From the NCBI GenBank assembly GCA_964035575.1, contig OZ037844.1:1073501-1137500 (forward strand): DNA of 64,000 nucleotides. The letters run 5' to 3'. A model generated the notes under the pieces. The model worked only from the letters and a program-made list of their open reading frames with translations. It was not told where the DNA came from and did not search any database. The translations under genes were made by a program, and so were the position numbers. Position 1 is the stretch's first letter. Every line of letters starts with the position of its first letter. The stretch comes from Rhynchopus sp. YZ270_cl-10. Taxonomy: Eukaryota > Euglenozoa > Diplonemea > Diplonemida > Diplonemidae. This document shows, piece after piece, positions 23,201-33,417 of the stretch.

Positions 23201-23446
23201 CGCTGAGATGCATGTTTTTAAGCTTTTGTCGCGCGGTACATCAGTACCATAAGTTCATGTGTAGGTCCTAACCGTATAACTCACCAAGTTGTTGCTAATG
23301 TACATAATGCAGACCTCTGCAAAAAAGAGACTACTGATCAAGATGCCTTCACAAATCTCTCCTACACTTTGATCACCTTTGGGAAAATAGAATCTGAGTT
23401 GAGGTTATGACACGTGAAGAAAAAGGAAACAATGAGAAGAAAAAAA

Positions 23447-23577
23447 TGGTGTGGCTGACGACCCCAAAATAGCAGAAAGTAGCACAAAATAGCACCTCCC
23501 TTCAGCCGCGCCAAAAAATCCAGATGCCCAGAATAGCAGAAAATAGCAGAAAATAGCACCCCCTTTCAGCCACACCA
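23447..23577. mobile_element. 131-bp TIR element, TGGTG ends, TAGCAGAAAA word
   Basis: TGGTGTGGCTGACG at the left faces the complement of TGGTGTGGCTGAAAGGG at the right. The word AATAGCAGAAA or AATAGCAC is repeated six times between. The flanks are A-runs (AAAAA on both sides), consistent with a 5-bp duplication but not informative. The termini match the element at 40776-42031. Confidence 0.65.
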
Positions 23578-23639
23578 AAAAAAGAAAACATTTTTTTTTT
23601 TTTTTTTCGTGTATCGCTCTCAGGGATTTATATACGATT

Positions 23640-24520
23640 TTTTTCCTTACCAAAAGTGCAAAAAAAGTGAGGTTGCTATTCCTGAGGGGGCTGCAGGCAC
23701 GGAGGGACTTTTTTGAAGAAATGGACTTCAGATTGAAGTATCATCTTGTACTAGCCCAGGGGGCTTCACTGGCTAGGGCTCCAGCAGGTCCCACATGCAC
23801 TATGCCTGACTCCAGCACGCAAGGTAGCATTCACAGCACCTTTCACCCCTTCAGGAGGAGTGCATAAAAGGGCACCCGGATGCAATTTTTCACCCATATC
23901 AGGACTCATGACTCAATTTTTTTTGCGAAGCAAAAAAAAATAATATAATATGGCGCCGCAGGCGAAAAAAATTGGGGTACGGTGTAAAAATCTAGCCTTT
24001 TACACCACAGAGTCACTCAACGAACCCTTTTTTGCGGAGCAAAAAAGGAAAAATGGCGCCGCAGGCAAAAAAAAATTTGGGTACAGCCTGTATGGTACGG
24101 GATTTCATGGTGCGGTCAGCAACCCAGTTCCCCAAAAAATGCAAAAAACTTTTTTTCCAAATCTGCAATTTTTTTTTTTTTTTTTTCAAAACTGAGGTTC
24201 AGCCTCAGTTCTACTATGGTATATAAATCTCTGATCGCTCTGCAAAATTTGTGTTTTTTTCGCTGTATGAGTGACTGATAACCAACAGGGGTGGGGTAAT
24301 TTTGCGTATAATATAACCCCAGATGAGTCATGATAAAAACAAATACATAAAAGAGAAGCTAAAAGCGTCAAATGCCTCGCCATTTCATCGGGTTGCAGGC
24401 ACTAAAATAAACAATTTGAAACGCACCTTCCGTCAATTCTATTTTTCTCTTTTCAATTAGAATAAAGCTAGATGGAATTCAGCACACTCTGGGATATTAT
24501 TTTTTTTTTTGCATTTTTAT
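23640..24520. repeat. Mixed non-coding repeats
   Basis: TTTTTTGCGGAGCAAAAAA and GGCGCCGCAGGC recur twice (23925-23965 and 24025-24070). The rest is AT-rich. No gene seen. Confidence 0.4.
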
Positions 24521-24523
24521 GTT

Positions 24524-25621
24524 CTAAACCACAATGGCAACTAACGCCATGAGGGTGAACCCTGTAAAGCAGACTGCAAGCTTTTTGCCGATGTCCCCTC
24601 CTGAGAGCTCTTCGGGGATGAATTCTAAAAGGCTGATGTAGAGGAAAGTTCCTGAACCGAGAGCTTGGCAGACGGCAGCAAAGAGGTTGACATAGTCCAT
24701 CGCGAGGTAGTCAGCGATGAGGAAACCCATTAACGCACCGAATGGAGTCATGCCAGAGAAGATGGCCGCATACCATATGTGGTTCGCCCGCGCAATATCC
24801 GCCTTCAGCAACGAAATGCCCAGACTCACAGCCGCAAGAAACTTATGACTCAAAATCGCCACCGCCAGCACAAAAATCGACTTCTGGTTTTGCGCGCTCC
24901 CCAACGCTAACCCTTCAATTACACTATGAAAAGACAGCACCGACAACACCGTCAACGCCACCCACAATCCAGTTGGCTTTTCCATAAAACTCACGGAAAG
25001 TTTTGACATAGGGTTGGGATGACATTCGGTGTCGCAAATGTTATTATGTTCACATGGCTTTGGGGAAGATGTGGACATATGCTGAGACAGCGAGACACCA
25101 CTTTGCAGTCCCTGCCTGAAGATCTTTGAGGAGTACTTCAAATGGTGGTGATGGTTGGTTTCACGGCAGTTTTCTTTGTTGTCTGTTGCGCCATATCCGA
25201 TTTCGGGGATAGGATCTTTGCAGTATGTACCAGAGGCTGCGAGACAAGGAGTTTCTTCGTCATCAGAGTAGTCAGCATAGGCAGGGCGGGAGGCACGCTT
25301 GAGCGTCGCAATGACAGCTTCGTGTTGTCCGTTGAAGAGGCGTTCTACTGCAAGAACGAGAAAGAGTCCTACAATACAGAGTGTATTGGCCATCGGGTAT
25401 TCCATCACCGCACCAAGTGTTTCTTGTGCCTCCGGAAGCAAATGGCACATTGCAACCGAAAGAATCACCCCAGCAGAAAACAACGTCGCATAAGACAGCA
25501 AACCCTGGCTCGACTGAAACCGCAGCGGCAAAATCACCCCAGAAAACCCTAGAACCAGCACCAGGGTGATGATGACTTCTTTGAAGCGGAGCTGGTGGGA
25601 GGCTTCTGCTGCCGATATCAT
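24524..25621 (-). CDS. ZIP-family divalent metal transporter
   Basis: A 365-residue membrane protein that would move zinc or a related divalent metal into the cytosol from outside or from an organelle. Eight hydrophobic segments can be seen: VIITLVLVLGFSGVILPL, the second ending in CHLLPEA, a third before a long loop, then five toward the C-terminus, which ends inside the last segment (FTLMALVAIVV), typical of ZIPs. The family metal site is present as SFHSVIEGLALG in segment 4 and SHKFLAAVSLG in segment 5. The loop between segments 3 and 4 has the His cluster NHHHH and several Cys. I chose the ATG at 25621, just before the first membrane segment; an in-frame ATG at 25705 would add 28 residues. 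Single exon. Substrate not decidable from sequence. Confidence 0.9.
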   Translation of the reverse strand: MISAAEASHQLRFKEVIITLVLVLGFSGVILPLRFQSSQGLLSYATLFSAGVILSVAMCHLLPEAQETLGAVMEYPMANTLCIVGLFLVLAVERLFNGQHEAVIATLKRASRPAYADYSDDEETPCLAASGTYCKDPIPEIGYGATDNKENCRETNHHHHLKYSSKIFRQGLQSGVSLSQHMSTSSPKPCEHNNICDTECHPNPMSKLSVSFMEKPTGLWVALTVLSVLSFHSVIEGLALGSAQNQKSIFVLAVAILSHKFLAAVSLGISLLKADIARANHIWYAAIFSGMTPFGALMGFLIADYLAMDYVNLFAAVCQALGSGTFLYISLLEFIPEELSGGDIGKKLAVCFTGFTLMALVAIVV

Positions 25622-25705
25622 TTTCCCTTTTTTTCTATTTCTGTTGTAAATTAGGGTGACGATGAGAGGGGAGAGGAGAGAGGATGCTACATCGTGTATT
25701 TGCAC

Positions 25706-27110
25706 TTATTTTTGGTGAAATAAATAATAGGAAGATATGACGTGAGTCTGGCCCATTTTTCACTTTTTTACCACCGATTTTAAACTGATCACCATCGATC
25801 ACCATCGATTACTACCTACCGAGCTCAGCGCCAATCAGCCTATATAATTTGAAATACAATCTCTCATGTCTTTAACAGTGCTTCGTGCTCTGTTTATTTT
25901 TGATTAGCGGTCTCAATCTGAATTCATATTCAGAGAGGAGGAATAGTTTGTCTTTGCAGCTAATTGGCATCTTAGTGGGGGCATTGAGGGAGCTTACAAA
26001 CAAAAGGGGGGGAGGGCGGGTAGGAGTAGGGTAATACCCATCAACTGTGTTATCAGAAATTTTATTTCTCTTTTTTTTTTTTTTTTGTAGCCTGTATTTA
26101 TTTTTTTGTTTTTAATTATGTGTTACGATTCATCCTTATTTTTTTTTTGTTTTTTTTGTTTATTTTTAAAAAATTGTTGTTGTGTGTTCTTTTTTTTAAA
26201 AACGCCGATAAGGTAGGGTAGGAAGGGGGGGAACGGTTTTGTACTACATTTTCGGCCGAAAATGTGGTACAAAAACCCCCCCACAATCAACAACTAGAAC
26301 AAAAAAAAAAAAAGATCTTGCTTAACTTTAGACTACTTTCAGAGTGGAGAGCAACTACATTTATTTTATTTTATTTTCGCAGGATAGAACAAAAACAAAT
26401 TCATATTCTTACTATTTTAGCAAACAGTAAGCATTTAAGAGCAACATCTCCTCCCCTCCTTTTTTTAGAACACAAAAAATAATCACAAAATGTTCGTGAG
26501 AACCTAACCCTCACATTTTGCTTAGTGAACAGCATCACCCTTGGGAGGGGGGTACATGGTCACCGTGTATGAAAACGTTCCCTCCCCCCTTCACCTCCCT
26601 TTATCTTTCCCCCTTTTTTTTTCCCCATTACCTGAAAGAATGAAGAAACACTCACTCCCCCCCCCAGGATTTTCTCCCCCCCCCACCTTCCCACCGATTC
26701 CTGTTTCAGTCGTTTGCCACAAAAGGTTAGTTATTGGGATCTTATGGAATGTTAGAGTTTAATTTTTTGTTAATGAAGACATGCAAATACTTTCAAATTG
26801 CAGGCACAAGAGGGAAATAAAAAAAGAGGGGTTTAAAAAAAAAAAAAAAAGACATTGAATGTCTCTGGCTAGAAAGTCGTAACATCGAATTTCCCCCTTT
26901 CCCCCCCATCCCCTCCCAATTGAGGAAGACGGAGGAGATTTAAAATACGGAGGCTACAAAAAAAAAAAAGTACACCTTTCTTTCAGAGCCCGCGGACCTC
27001 CCCCGAAAATTAATTATGCACCCCCTTCCAACCCCCGTCCCGCCCAAAAAACAAAAAAAAAAAAAACCTCTCCCGAGCTTTCTCCGCTGACAAGCTAGTC
27101 ACAGGAAGAA
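25706..27110. other. Intergenic, homopolymer-rich
   Basis: Long T-, A- and C-runs. A near-perfect hairpin at about 26236-26276 (TTGTACTACATTTTC facing GAAAATGTGGTACAA) is the only structure noted. No gene seen. Confidence 0.45.
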
Positions 27111-27119
27111 GAAGATCAA

Positions 27120-27510
27120 AACTCGGTCGAGCCCGGGCGCGCTTCGCGCGCCCGGGTCCCCACCCCAGCTCAAGTTGGGGGCCTCCGGCGGAATGTGAGA
27201 ATTGCTCGGTTATCCGACGGCGGAGTTCGGCACTTTATTGATATTTGCACCAGGCACACATGGTGCACGAATTATCAGTAACCTCAGTTTTTTTTACAAA
27301 AGAAACGGCGGTATGTCACCCAAAGGTTCCAAGCGAAGCCACGGTACGCAACATTTCAAAAAAAATGCGCTTAAAATTGTACATTTTTACAGGCAAACAA
27401 TGTCACGGGAATGGTGTGATGCAGGCTTGCGCCGCAGGCGCACGGTACTCTACTTTTTTCCTTTCGCCGTGCTGCGTGCTTCCTTTTCCTTCGACGTTTG
27501 ACCAATTGAG
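27120..27510. repeat. Dispersed repeat (GCCGCAGGCGCAC family), copy B
   Basis: Matches 11285-11620. It differs by a short GC palindrome (GGGCGCGCTTCGCGCGCCC) inserted near its start. Ends GACGTTTGACCAATT like copy A. Confidence 0.75.
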
Positions 27511-27559
27511 TCCGGCTCGATGGTATCTCAAAAAATTCCCCATAATATGGGCCCCTCCT

Positions 27560-27670
27560 CCCCCCCCAAAAAAAATCCAAAACCCCCGTCCCTGGACGGG
27601 GGTTTGGGACGGGGGTCGGTTTTTGGAAAATAATTGACCCCCGTCCGGGACGGGGTGAACGGGGGTGTTC
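27560..27670. repeat. CCCCGTCC hairpin-word repeat
   Basis: CCCCCGTCC and its complement GGACGGGGG occur about six times in both orientations within 100 bases, enough to fold into several alternative hairpins. Confidence 0.6.
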
Positions 27671-27940
27671 CGCGGACTCTGCTTTCTTTGTTTACCTTGC
27701 TTTTTTTGTTTTGTTTTTTTTTGTGTAACGGTTATTGTCGGATACCCCCTTGTACCCCCCCCCCCCCCCCCGCAAGGTCAAAGCCAAGATGCCTTTTTCC
27801 TTCCCCTCCCTAATCCCCTCACTGCGCCTTTCAGATCTATGTTTCTTTTCTGACCTCAAAAAAAGGGGGAGGGGGGTGGGGTGTGGGAGGTCCTAAAAAA
27901 AAGCAAAATGGGGGGGGGGGGGAAAGAAAGTGTCGAAAAA
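27671..27940. other. Low-complexity sequence downstream of PSMB3
   Basis: C-, G- and T-runs; nothing recognised. Confidence 0.4.
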
Positions 27941-29629
27941 CTAGTCAATTCTCGATTTCAGGTCACGGGTGATCGCTTTCCCGTCTGAAGTGAGGACCTG
28001 TGTTGGGAAGAATGTTTTGAGTGATACATTATTTCATAATAATTATACATTCTGTTCTAAAACAAAAAGGCAAAGAGGGTGCGAAATTACTCCATTCGAC
28101 GTTTGGAATAAAGAAAACTAGAGTTGAAAGGGGGCTTGGGGGGAAGAGTTTAATTCTTGAAAACATCCCCACACTCAGTCACACTGCGAAAAATGAAGGA
28201 AAGATGTTTTGAGTGATACATGAAATGTAAAGTGTGAAATGCAACGTGCGACGCCAGGTGAAATCAAAAAAGGGGGGAAAGAGAATACTTGCCGACAAAG
28301 ACAAGGTGTTGATGCAGGCACCTCCGACTGACCCATATACGATACCAGCCATCCAGATGAAAGCATAAGAACAAATTACACTCTCAGAACACACTATCCA
28401 CAAAGAAGCGAGACCGCCAATAGCAATGTATCGCCAAGAGGCAAATGTCTTCAGAACATAAAAATAAGACATGGTGAAAAGCTAAGGTGGAAACGACTAA
28501 GTGATAATGTAATGTACAGCATAGCAAATAAAATAAAACTGCGCGTGAAAATAAAATGCAGAAAGAAGACTAAAAGGGGAGAGTAGCTGTCAAAAGCAAC
28601 GAGCAAACAGCTCGTCACCTTCTCAGTATGCATACCACAACTGTCGCACCCCATCCCGCCAAGCAATCACGGTCCAGTGCACACATCAACGACTGCGGTG
28701 AAGGGGGTTTGAAGGAAAATGCAAATATAAAAAAGGTATCGTAATAAAATGGTAATTGGTTGTTTCTAAATCTTAATTTTAGAAAACTTGGTTGGATATC
28801 AACAGGCTGTTTTCTTGCGTGAAAAACGGGCTCTATTCAGCGTGGTGTTTTCTTATTTGAGCACTATATGCCTTTGCCGTCCACATCTAAACAGTTCACG
28901 CTCCACTAACATACCTGGCTGATGGCTTCGAATAGGTCCTCAGGCTCCATGTCGGGCTTCCAGAAGGACTCGCATGTTCCGAAAAGCATGTCCGTGGCTG
29001 TACCCGATACTATGAAGTCCTTGCTCCTGGAGAGTGCGCCAATAGAGTCCATGCCACCAATGTAGGGCACGTTCTTGTCGTCAATCCCCGCAATCACAGG
29101 CTGCACGAAGTATGGTCCGAAACGGTGTTCGTACATAAGCTGTAGAAAGTGGGTGTGGTGTGTCATGTAAACGTACTCTTTTTATCGTGTCCGGTTGCCC
29201 CAAAGTGATTTGGAACCTGCCTTGTCGGCCGTGAGGGGGTAAAAAAACCATCCCTAATGAACGTAAAAGAATGAGCAAGAAATGAGAAAGCTTTGCTGGA
29301 AATTCCCATAATGTTAATTTCTGTTGTGTAATGTTTCCCCCCGGACATACATTTGCGGTCATGTGTCCCACCGCCTGTGCCGGCATTTCACGCTCTTCGC
29401 GCAGTTTGAACATTTTCATCCGGAATTTGAGTTTTGCCAAAACTGTCTGGTTATCCGTCTCCAGCCCTGCAAGACCGACCAGAGTCTTCGCCCCGAGCTT
29501 ATGGACCTTCACGTTGTTGCGGGAAATTGTGTTGAAGTTCGTTCCCATGCGGTGGTCAGAGGCAATTGCAACGCATCCCTTCCCCGTCATCGCCACGACC
29601 GCACCACCGTTGTACGAGTCGATACCCAT
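27941..29629 (-). CDS. PSMB3: 20S proteasome subunit beta-3, four exons
   Basis: Structural, non-catalytic beta subunit of the 20S proteasome core ring, acting in protein degradation in cytosol and nucleus. Exons on the minus strand are 29351-29629, 28915-29139, 28636-28692 and 27941-27997. All three introns start GT (GTATGT, GTATGT, GTATGC) and end CAG, and all are phase 0. Spliced length is 618 bases, 205 residues, the same as human PSMB3 as I recall it. Diagnostic stretches: MGIDSYNGGAVVAMTGKGCV (start), LVGLAGLETDNQT, YEHRFGPYF, PVIAGID, DFIVSGTATDM, CALDRDCLAGWGA and the C-terminal exon VLTSDGKAITRDLKSRID. The catalytic N-terminal threonine of active beta subunits is absent, as expected for beta-3. 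Its neighbour is the ZIP gene on the same strand, with no evident functional link. Confidence 0.95.
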
Positions 29630-29764
29630 TGTTTTACGCCCTTTGTTTGTGTATACCCTAGGAAAGTGTGATGTAATTAAAGTGTGGAAAAACGAGATCC
29701 ATGTTTTGTGGAGGGGATAAATTATGTGTGGTTGCGGGCAGGGCTGTTGTTGGGGGATCCGTAA

Positions 29765-29912
29765 ATAGACCGGCAACGACCAGACACGTAATTAGTGTGT
29801 ATAGCCGGTCTTTAGCCGGTCTTTAGGGTCCGTAAAAAGACCGGCTCTTAAGGATTACCGGCTATAAGGGCCGGTCCTACCCACCCTCGAAAAAGACCGG
29901 CAGACCGGGTGT
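29765..29912. repeat. AGACCGGC hairpin-word repeat
   Basis: GACCGGC and its complement GCCGGTC recur about nine times in both orientations, beginning about 135 bases upstream of the PSMB3 start codon. A poly-A/poly-T scaffold follows. Element ends not resolved. Confidence 0.6.
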
Positions 29913-30135
29913 ACAATTGTACACACAAAAAATACCCGATTTTTTGAAAAAAACCAAAGGGGGGACCCTTTGGTCGTCGAAATTCCCCAGCCAAAATTGG
30001 TCGCAAAATCGGCCGATTTTTCGAAAATCTCCAAAAAAAAAAATCTCAATTTTTTTTTCACAAGTGTTTTTGAGGCCTGCTCACTACACCCTAGGTACCC
30101 TTCTGGGACCAAAAAGTCAAAAAAAGCAAGAATTG

Positions 30136-30612
30136 TGGTGCTTCCCGGGGGGTATGCATTTCACAAATTTTCAATTCAATTCACAACTTTTCACAACTAT
30201 TCACAACTTTTCACTACCCTTTTTTCTCTCGTTGGTGAAGCTCTTAAACGCCGGCATTTGCATTTCCGGAATCCGTACGGCCAGTGGTGGGGTCAATTTG
30301 CCGAAATGGACAAGTTCTCGTCATTTCCGCACATCACACAGTACACAGGTACACAGGTACACCACATCACGTTCTATCTTGTGAATCCCAGCGTACCCCT
30401 CAATGGGTGGGTCACCACCCCGCCCAAAAAAAAAGCACACAAAAAAAAAAATCAATTCACAACTTTTCACAACTATTCACAACTTTTCACATTTTTTCAC
30501 AATTTTTCACCAGCCTTCACAATTTTGTAGCGGTTTTCGTGTTGTGAAAATTTGTGAAAACTTGTCACATTTTGTGAAAATTTGTGAAATGCACACCCCC
30601 CGGGAAGCACCA
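30136..30612. mobile_element. 477-bp TIR element, TGGTG ends, TTTCACAA word
   Basis: TGGTGCTTCCCGGGGGGT and its complement bound the element, and the match continues through GCATTTCACAAATTTTC. It is flanked by AATTG on both sides (30131-30135, 30613-30617), a 5-bp target-site duplication. The word TTTTCACAACT is repeated near both ends, as CACAACTTTTCACAACTATT on the left and as GTGAAAATTTGTGAAAA on the right. No coding capacity. Confidence 0.85.
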
Positions 30613-30639
30613 AATTGAGCTGTTTTGAGCATCTAGTCT

Positions 30640-31977
30640 AGAGACTAGAGTTTATTCCTCAGCCATTTTCTGTACCACCAGTGCACTTTGTATGGGCCCT
30701 TGTCGAAAAATCGAAAAATCTCAAAAAAAAAAAAAAAAAAAATTCGGGAAAATTTCGACCCCTGAGTTGGGTTTTTGGGCACCAAAAAGTGCAAAAAAAC
30801 GCAAAAATCGGGTGTTTTGACGATCTGGGGGTAAACCATATGCATTATGCACCTTATGCATTACTACAGGGGCCCACAATTTCGACATTTCCTTAGCAAA
30901 TTCCGTCACAAATTTTTTTTTTCGATTTTGGCAAAGGCAAATCTCAGGCAAAAAAAAATCACCCCGATAGTGGGTCCTTGGGTGTCCAAAAACGGGCGTG
31001 GTAGGCACCCGAAGTCATAAAATGGCCCAAAGAATCCAAAAAACCTCAGAAATACATGTTCGTGAAAAAACATTGACAAGTCAAAATTCAACCACAATAC
31101 GGTCATTTTGTGCATACCCTGTAGCTGTAGTGGCTAGAGAACACGCATGCAGACCTGTTCCTTGCAATTTCCAGTGTTGTGTTTATCAATGCATGCATCC
31201 AGAGGACCTCTGGTTTGCGGAATCGTAGGCACTCCTGCAGCAAAAATGAAGTCGGTTTTTGACCCAAAATCGGGGTGTGTGGGCCATAATTTGCTCCAAA
31301 TTTGGCCGAAAATTGGGATTTTTCTGAAAATTTCATTGTGCTCAGCAAAAATCCTTGCTTTTTTGAAGAATTTTCCAAAAAATATGCTATACCCCCTATG
31401 ACTGGACCCAACTCCCCTCACCCTTTTTTTTTTCTTCACCCAAAAGGGCCGGAAATTTTACACACTAATACACAAACTTACGGACCCCCCGTTTATTCTC
31501 GCTTTTTCCCCCAAAAAATCGCTGGTTTTATTCTCGCTTTTTTTTCCTTTTTTAAAAAAACCCGCAGAGGCAGTTTTTTCCTGCATATGATGACCTACAC
31601 GTACAAAGAGGGTGGTGGGAGAGAAAAGAGCGGCTTGCACACACTCATGATTCACAATGAATGAAATAAACCAGGCACTCCGCTAGGTACTAAAGTTCTG
31701 TTGATTGTCAACAGAACTTTTTGAAAATGGGGAAAAAAAGAAAAAAAAAAAAAATTCTGCTAAGTGGTTCAGACCCGTTCTACCTGTCAAAAAAGCTCAG
31801 GAGAAGAAGATCTGGAGAGGTGAGTGCTCAAACGTCCCAAAAAAGTCAAAATCGGGCGTTGGTAAAAAAAAAAGTTGCGTACCGTGCGCCTGCGGCGCAA
31901 GCATGTACCCCACCTACGTGGACCATCAACAGAATATTTTCAAAATCGGAAATCCTAGCGGAGAGTCTGAAATAAAC

Positions 31978-31979
<2 letters not shown>
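30640..31979. repeat. Dispersed scaffold repeat and non-coding sequence
   Basis: 30690-31000 is another copy of the scaffold (TCGGGTGTTTTGACGATCTG, GGGTCCTTGGGTGTCC). 31865-31900 is an inverted fragment of the GCCGCAGGCGCAC repeat. The rest is unremarkable. Confidence 0.5.

Positions 31980-32022
<43 letters not shown>
31980..32022. repeat. Poly-A tract at the 5' boundary of the LINE
   Basis: Some 40 A residues directly precede the GC-rich start of the LINE. It may be the insertion target or the tail of an older insertion. Confidence 0.8.
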
Positions 32023-32023
<1 letters not shown>

Positions 32024-33417
32024 AGGAGGCGTGCGTTCCCGAGAGGGGACCCTGGTGGGTTTGTTGCCCCGTTGACCAGCAGACGAGACAACGTCTGGCG
32101 TGTAACCTCCTAGTCGGCGCATCACCCGGGCTGCTCCACGGAGACAGTGGGTGGTGCGTGGTACGGGGACGACAGTCCTCACCTAGCATCCGGAATTCCA
32201 GGTATGTCAACACACACTAGCAAAGGACACACAGGGGTGGCTGAGAGGTTGGTGTTTGGTAGTTGCCAATGGCGGCTTGCTGACGGGGACCTGGACCATC
32301 TCACTGGGTGACTGCTGTATCTGCATTGTGTGGTTTTTACTGCACGCTTGTGGCTGCTGTCAGGGCTATCTACGATGGGTGAGGCGCTTCTTCCGAACGT
32401 CTGCAGCGGCTGCGTTGGCCTTCGGGACTTCACGGATGCTGTCGGTACGCTCAGGAGATGTCGTCCTCCCTGGACCTTGGCTGGGTGTCTGCAGTGACGC
32501 ACCGGGTGCGTCCACTGTTTGAATCCACAGGGGTGATCCACAGCCACAGAACTGGTCCGTCCAGGTCAGGGTGTGCCTCCCATGTAAAAGCCCCCATCAA
32601 AGACTTCTGTAGCCACTCCTGTCCGCGTTGGAGTCTGGGTGACCGTTGCAACGGCCTCTAGGGAGAGAGAGGCCGGTGTAGTCAGGGACTACCCACATGG
32701 TGAGCACACTCGACGACTGCAAGCAACTGCACCGCTATTTGCTGCGGTGGTGCCTTTGTGAGCAGCACTCGTTCGATGTTGTGGCTCACATGTAACAGAC
32801 TCCGACACTAGTGAGTGGTGACATAACCGCGACGGTTGGGATGTGAACAGGCTAGGCTGGTGAATCTGTTAGGGAGTTGTGTCGGATGCATACTTGTGGG
32901 GAGTCACTCCCCTGCAGACAGGCGTGACCAACTTGCCGAGCAGAGGTCAGGTCGAGTAATCGGCTGGCTAACGGTCAAAGATCGCATTGGGTCGGCAGAT
33001 TCATGCGGTTCAGACCGTCGGTTCCACCTCCGGGCGACTGGAGTGGTCAGCGCGAGCTGGCTGTGTCCCACCAGTGCGTGAAACCACAAACTGGGACGCA
33101 TGGGATCGCTACAGACTGGGTCACCAGCCGGTCCTCTCAAGCAGAGGGCTCAATGTACAGTCGGGCCACAGTGAGTTACACACCCCGCGGACTTCGGAAG
33201 TTTCTGTGATACGGAAGAAGCCAACGGGTGGTAGTGAGCTGTGCTCTCGGTGGAAGGGCGTGTCTGAAAAGGACACAACCAGGAGACCGAGGGGCTGCTG
33301 GTCGGAAACACCCCAGGTATGTGTAAAAAGGGTGTAGGACGGCTAGCAGCGGAAAGGTCCTCAGCCTGACCTGCGCCTCCCCACTTCTTCTTCAGGGGAG
33401 GAGGGCAAAGGGGACAA

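Noticed and set aside
28179-28472. 97-codon hydrophobic minus-strand frame (MSYFYVLKTFASWRY...)
   Set aside because: It lies wholly inside PSMB3 intron 3 (27998-28635) and no splice partner is needed once exon 4 at 27941-27997 is recognised.
31980-32022. LINE target-site duplication
   Set aside because: Both boundaries are A-runs, so no duplication can be distinguished.
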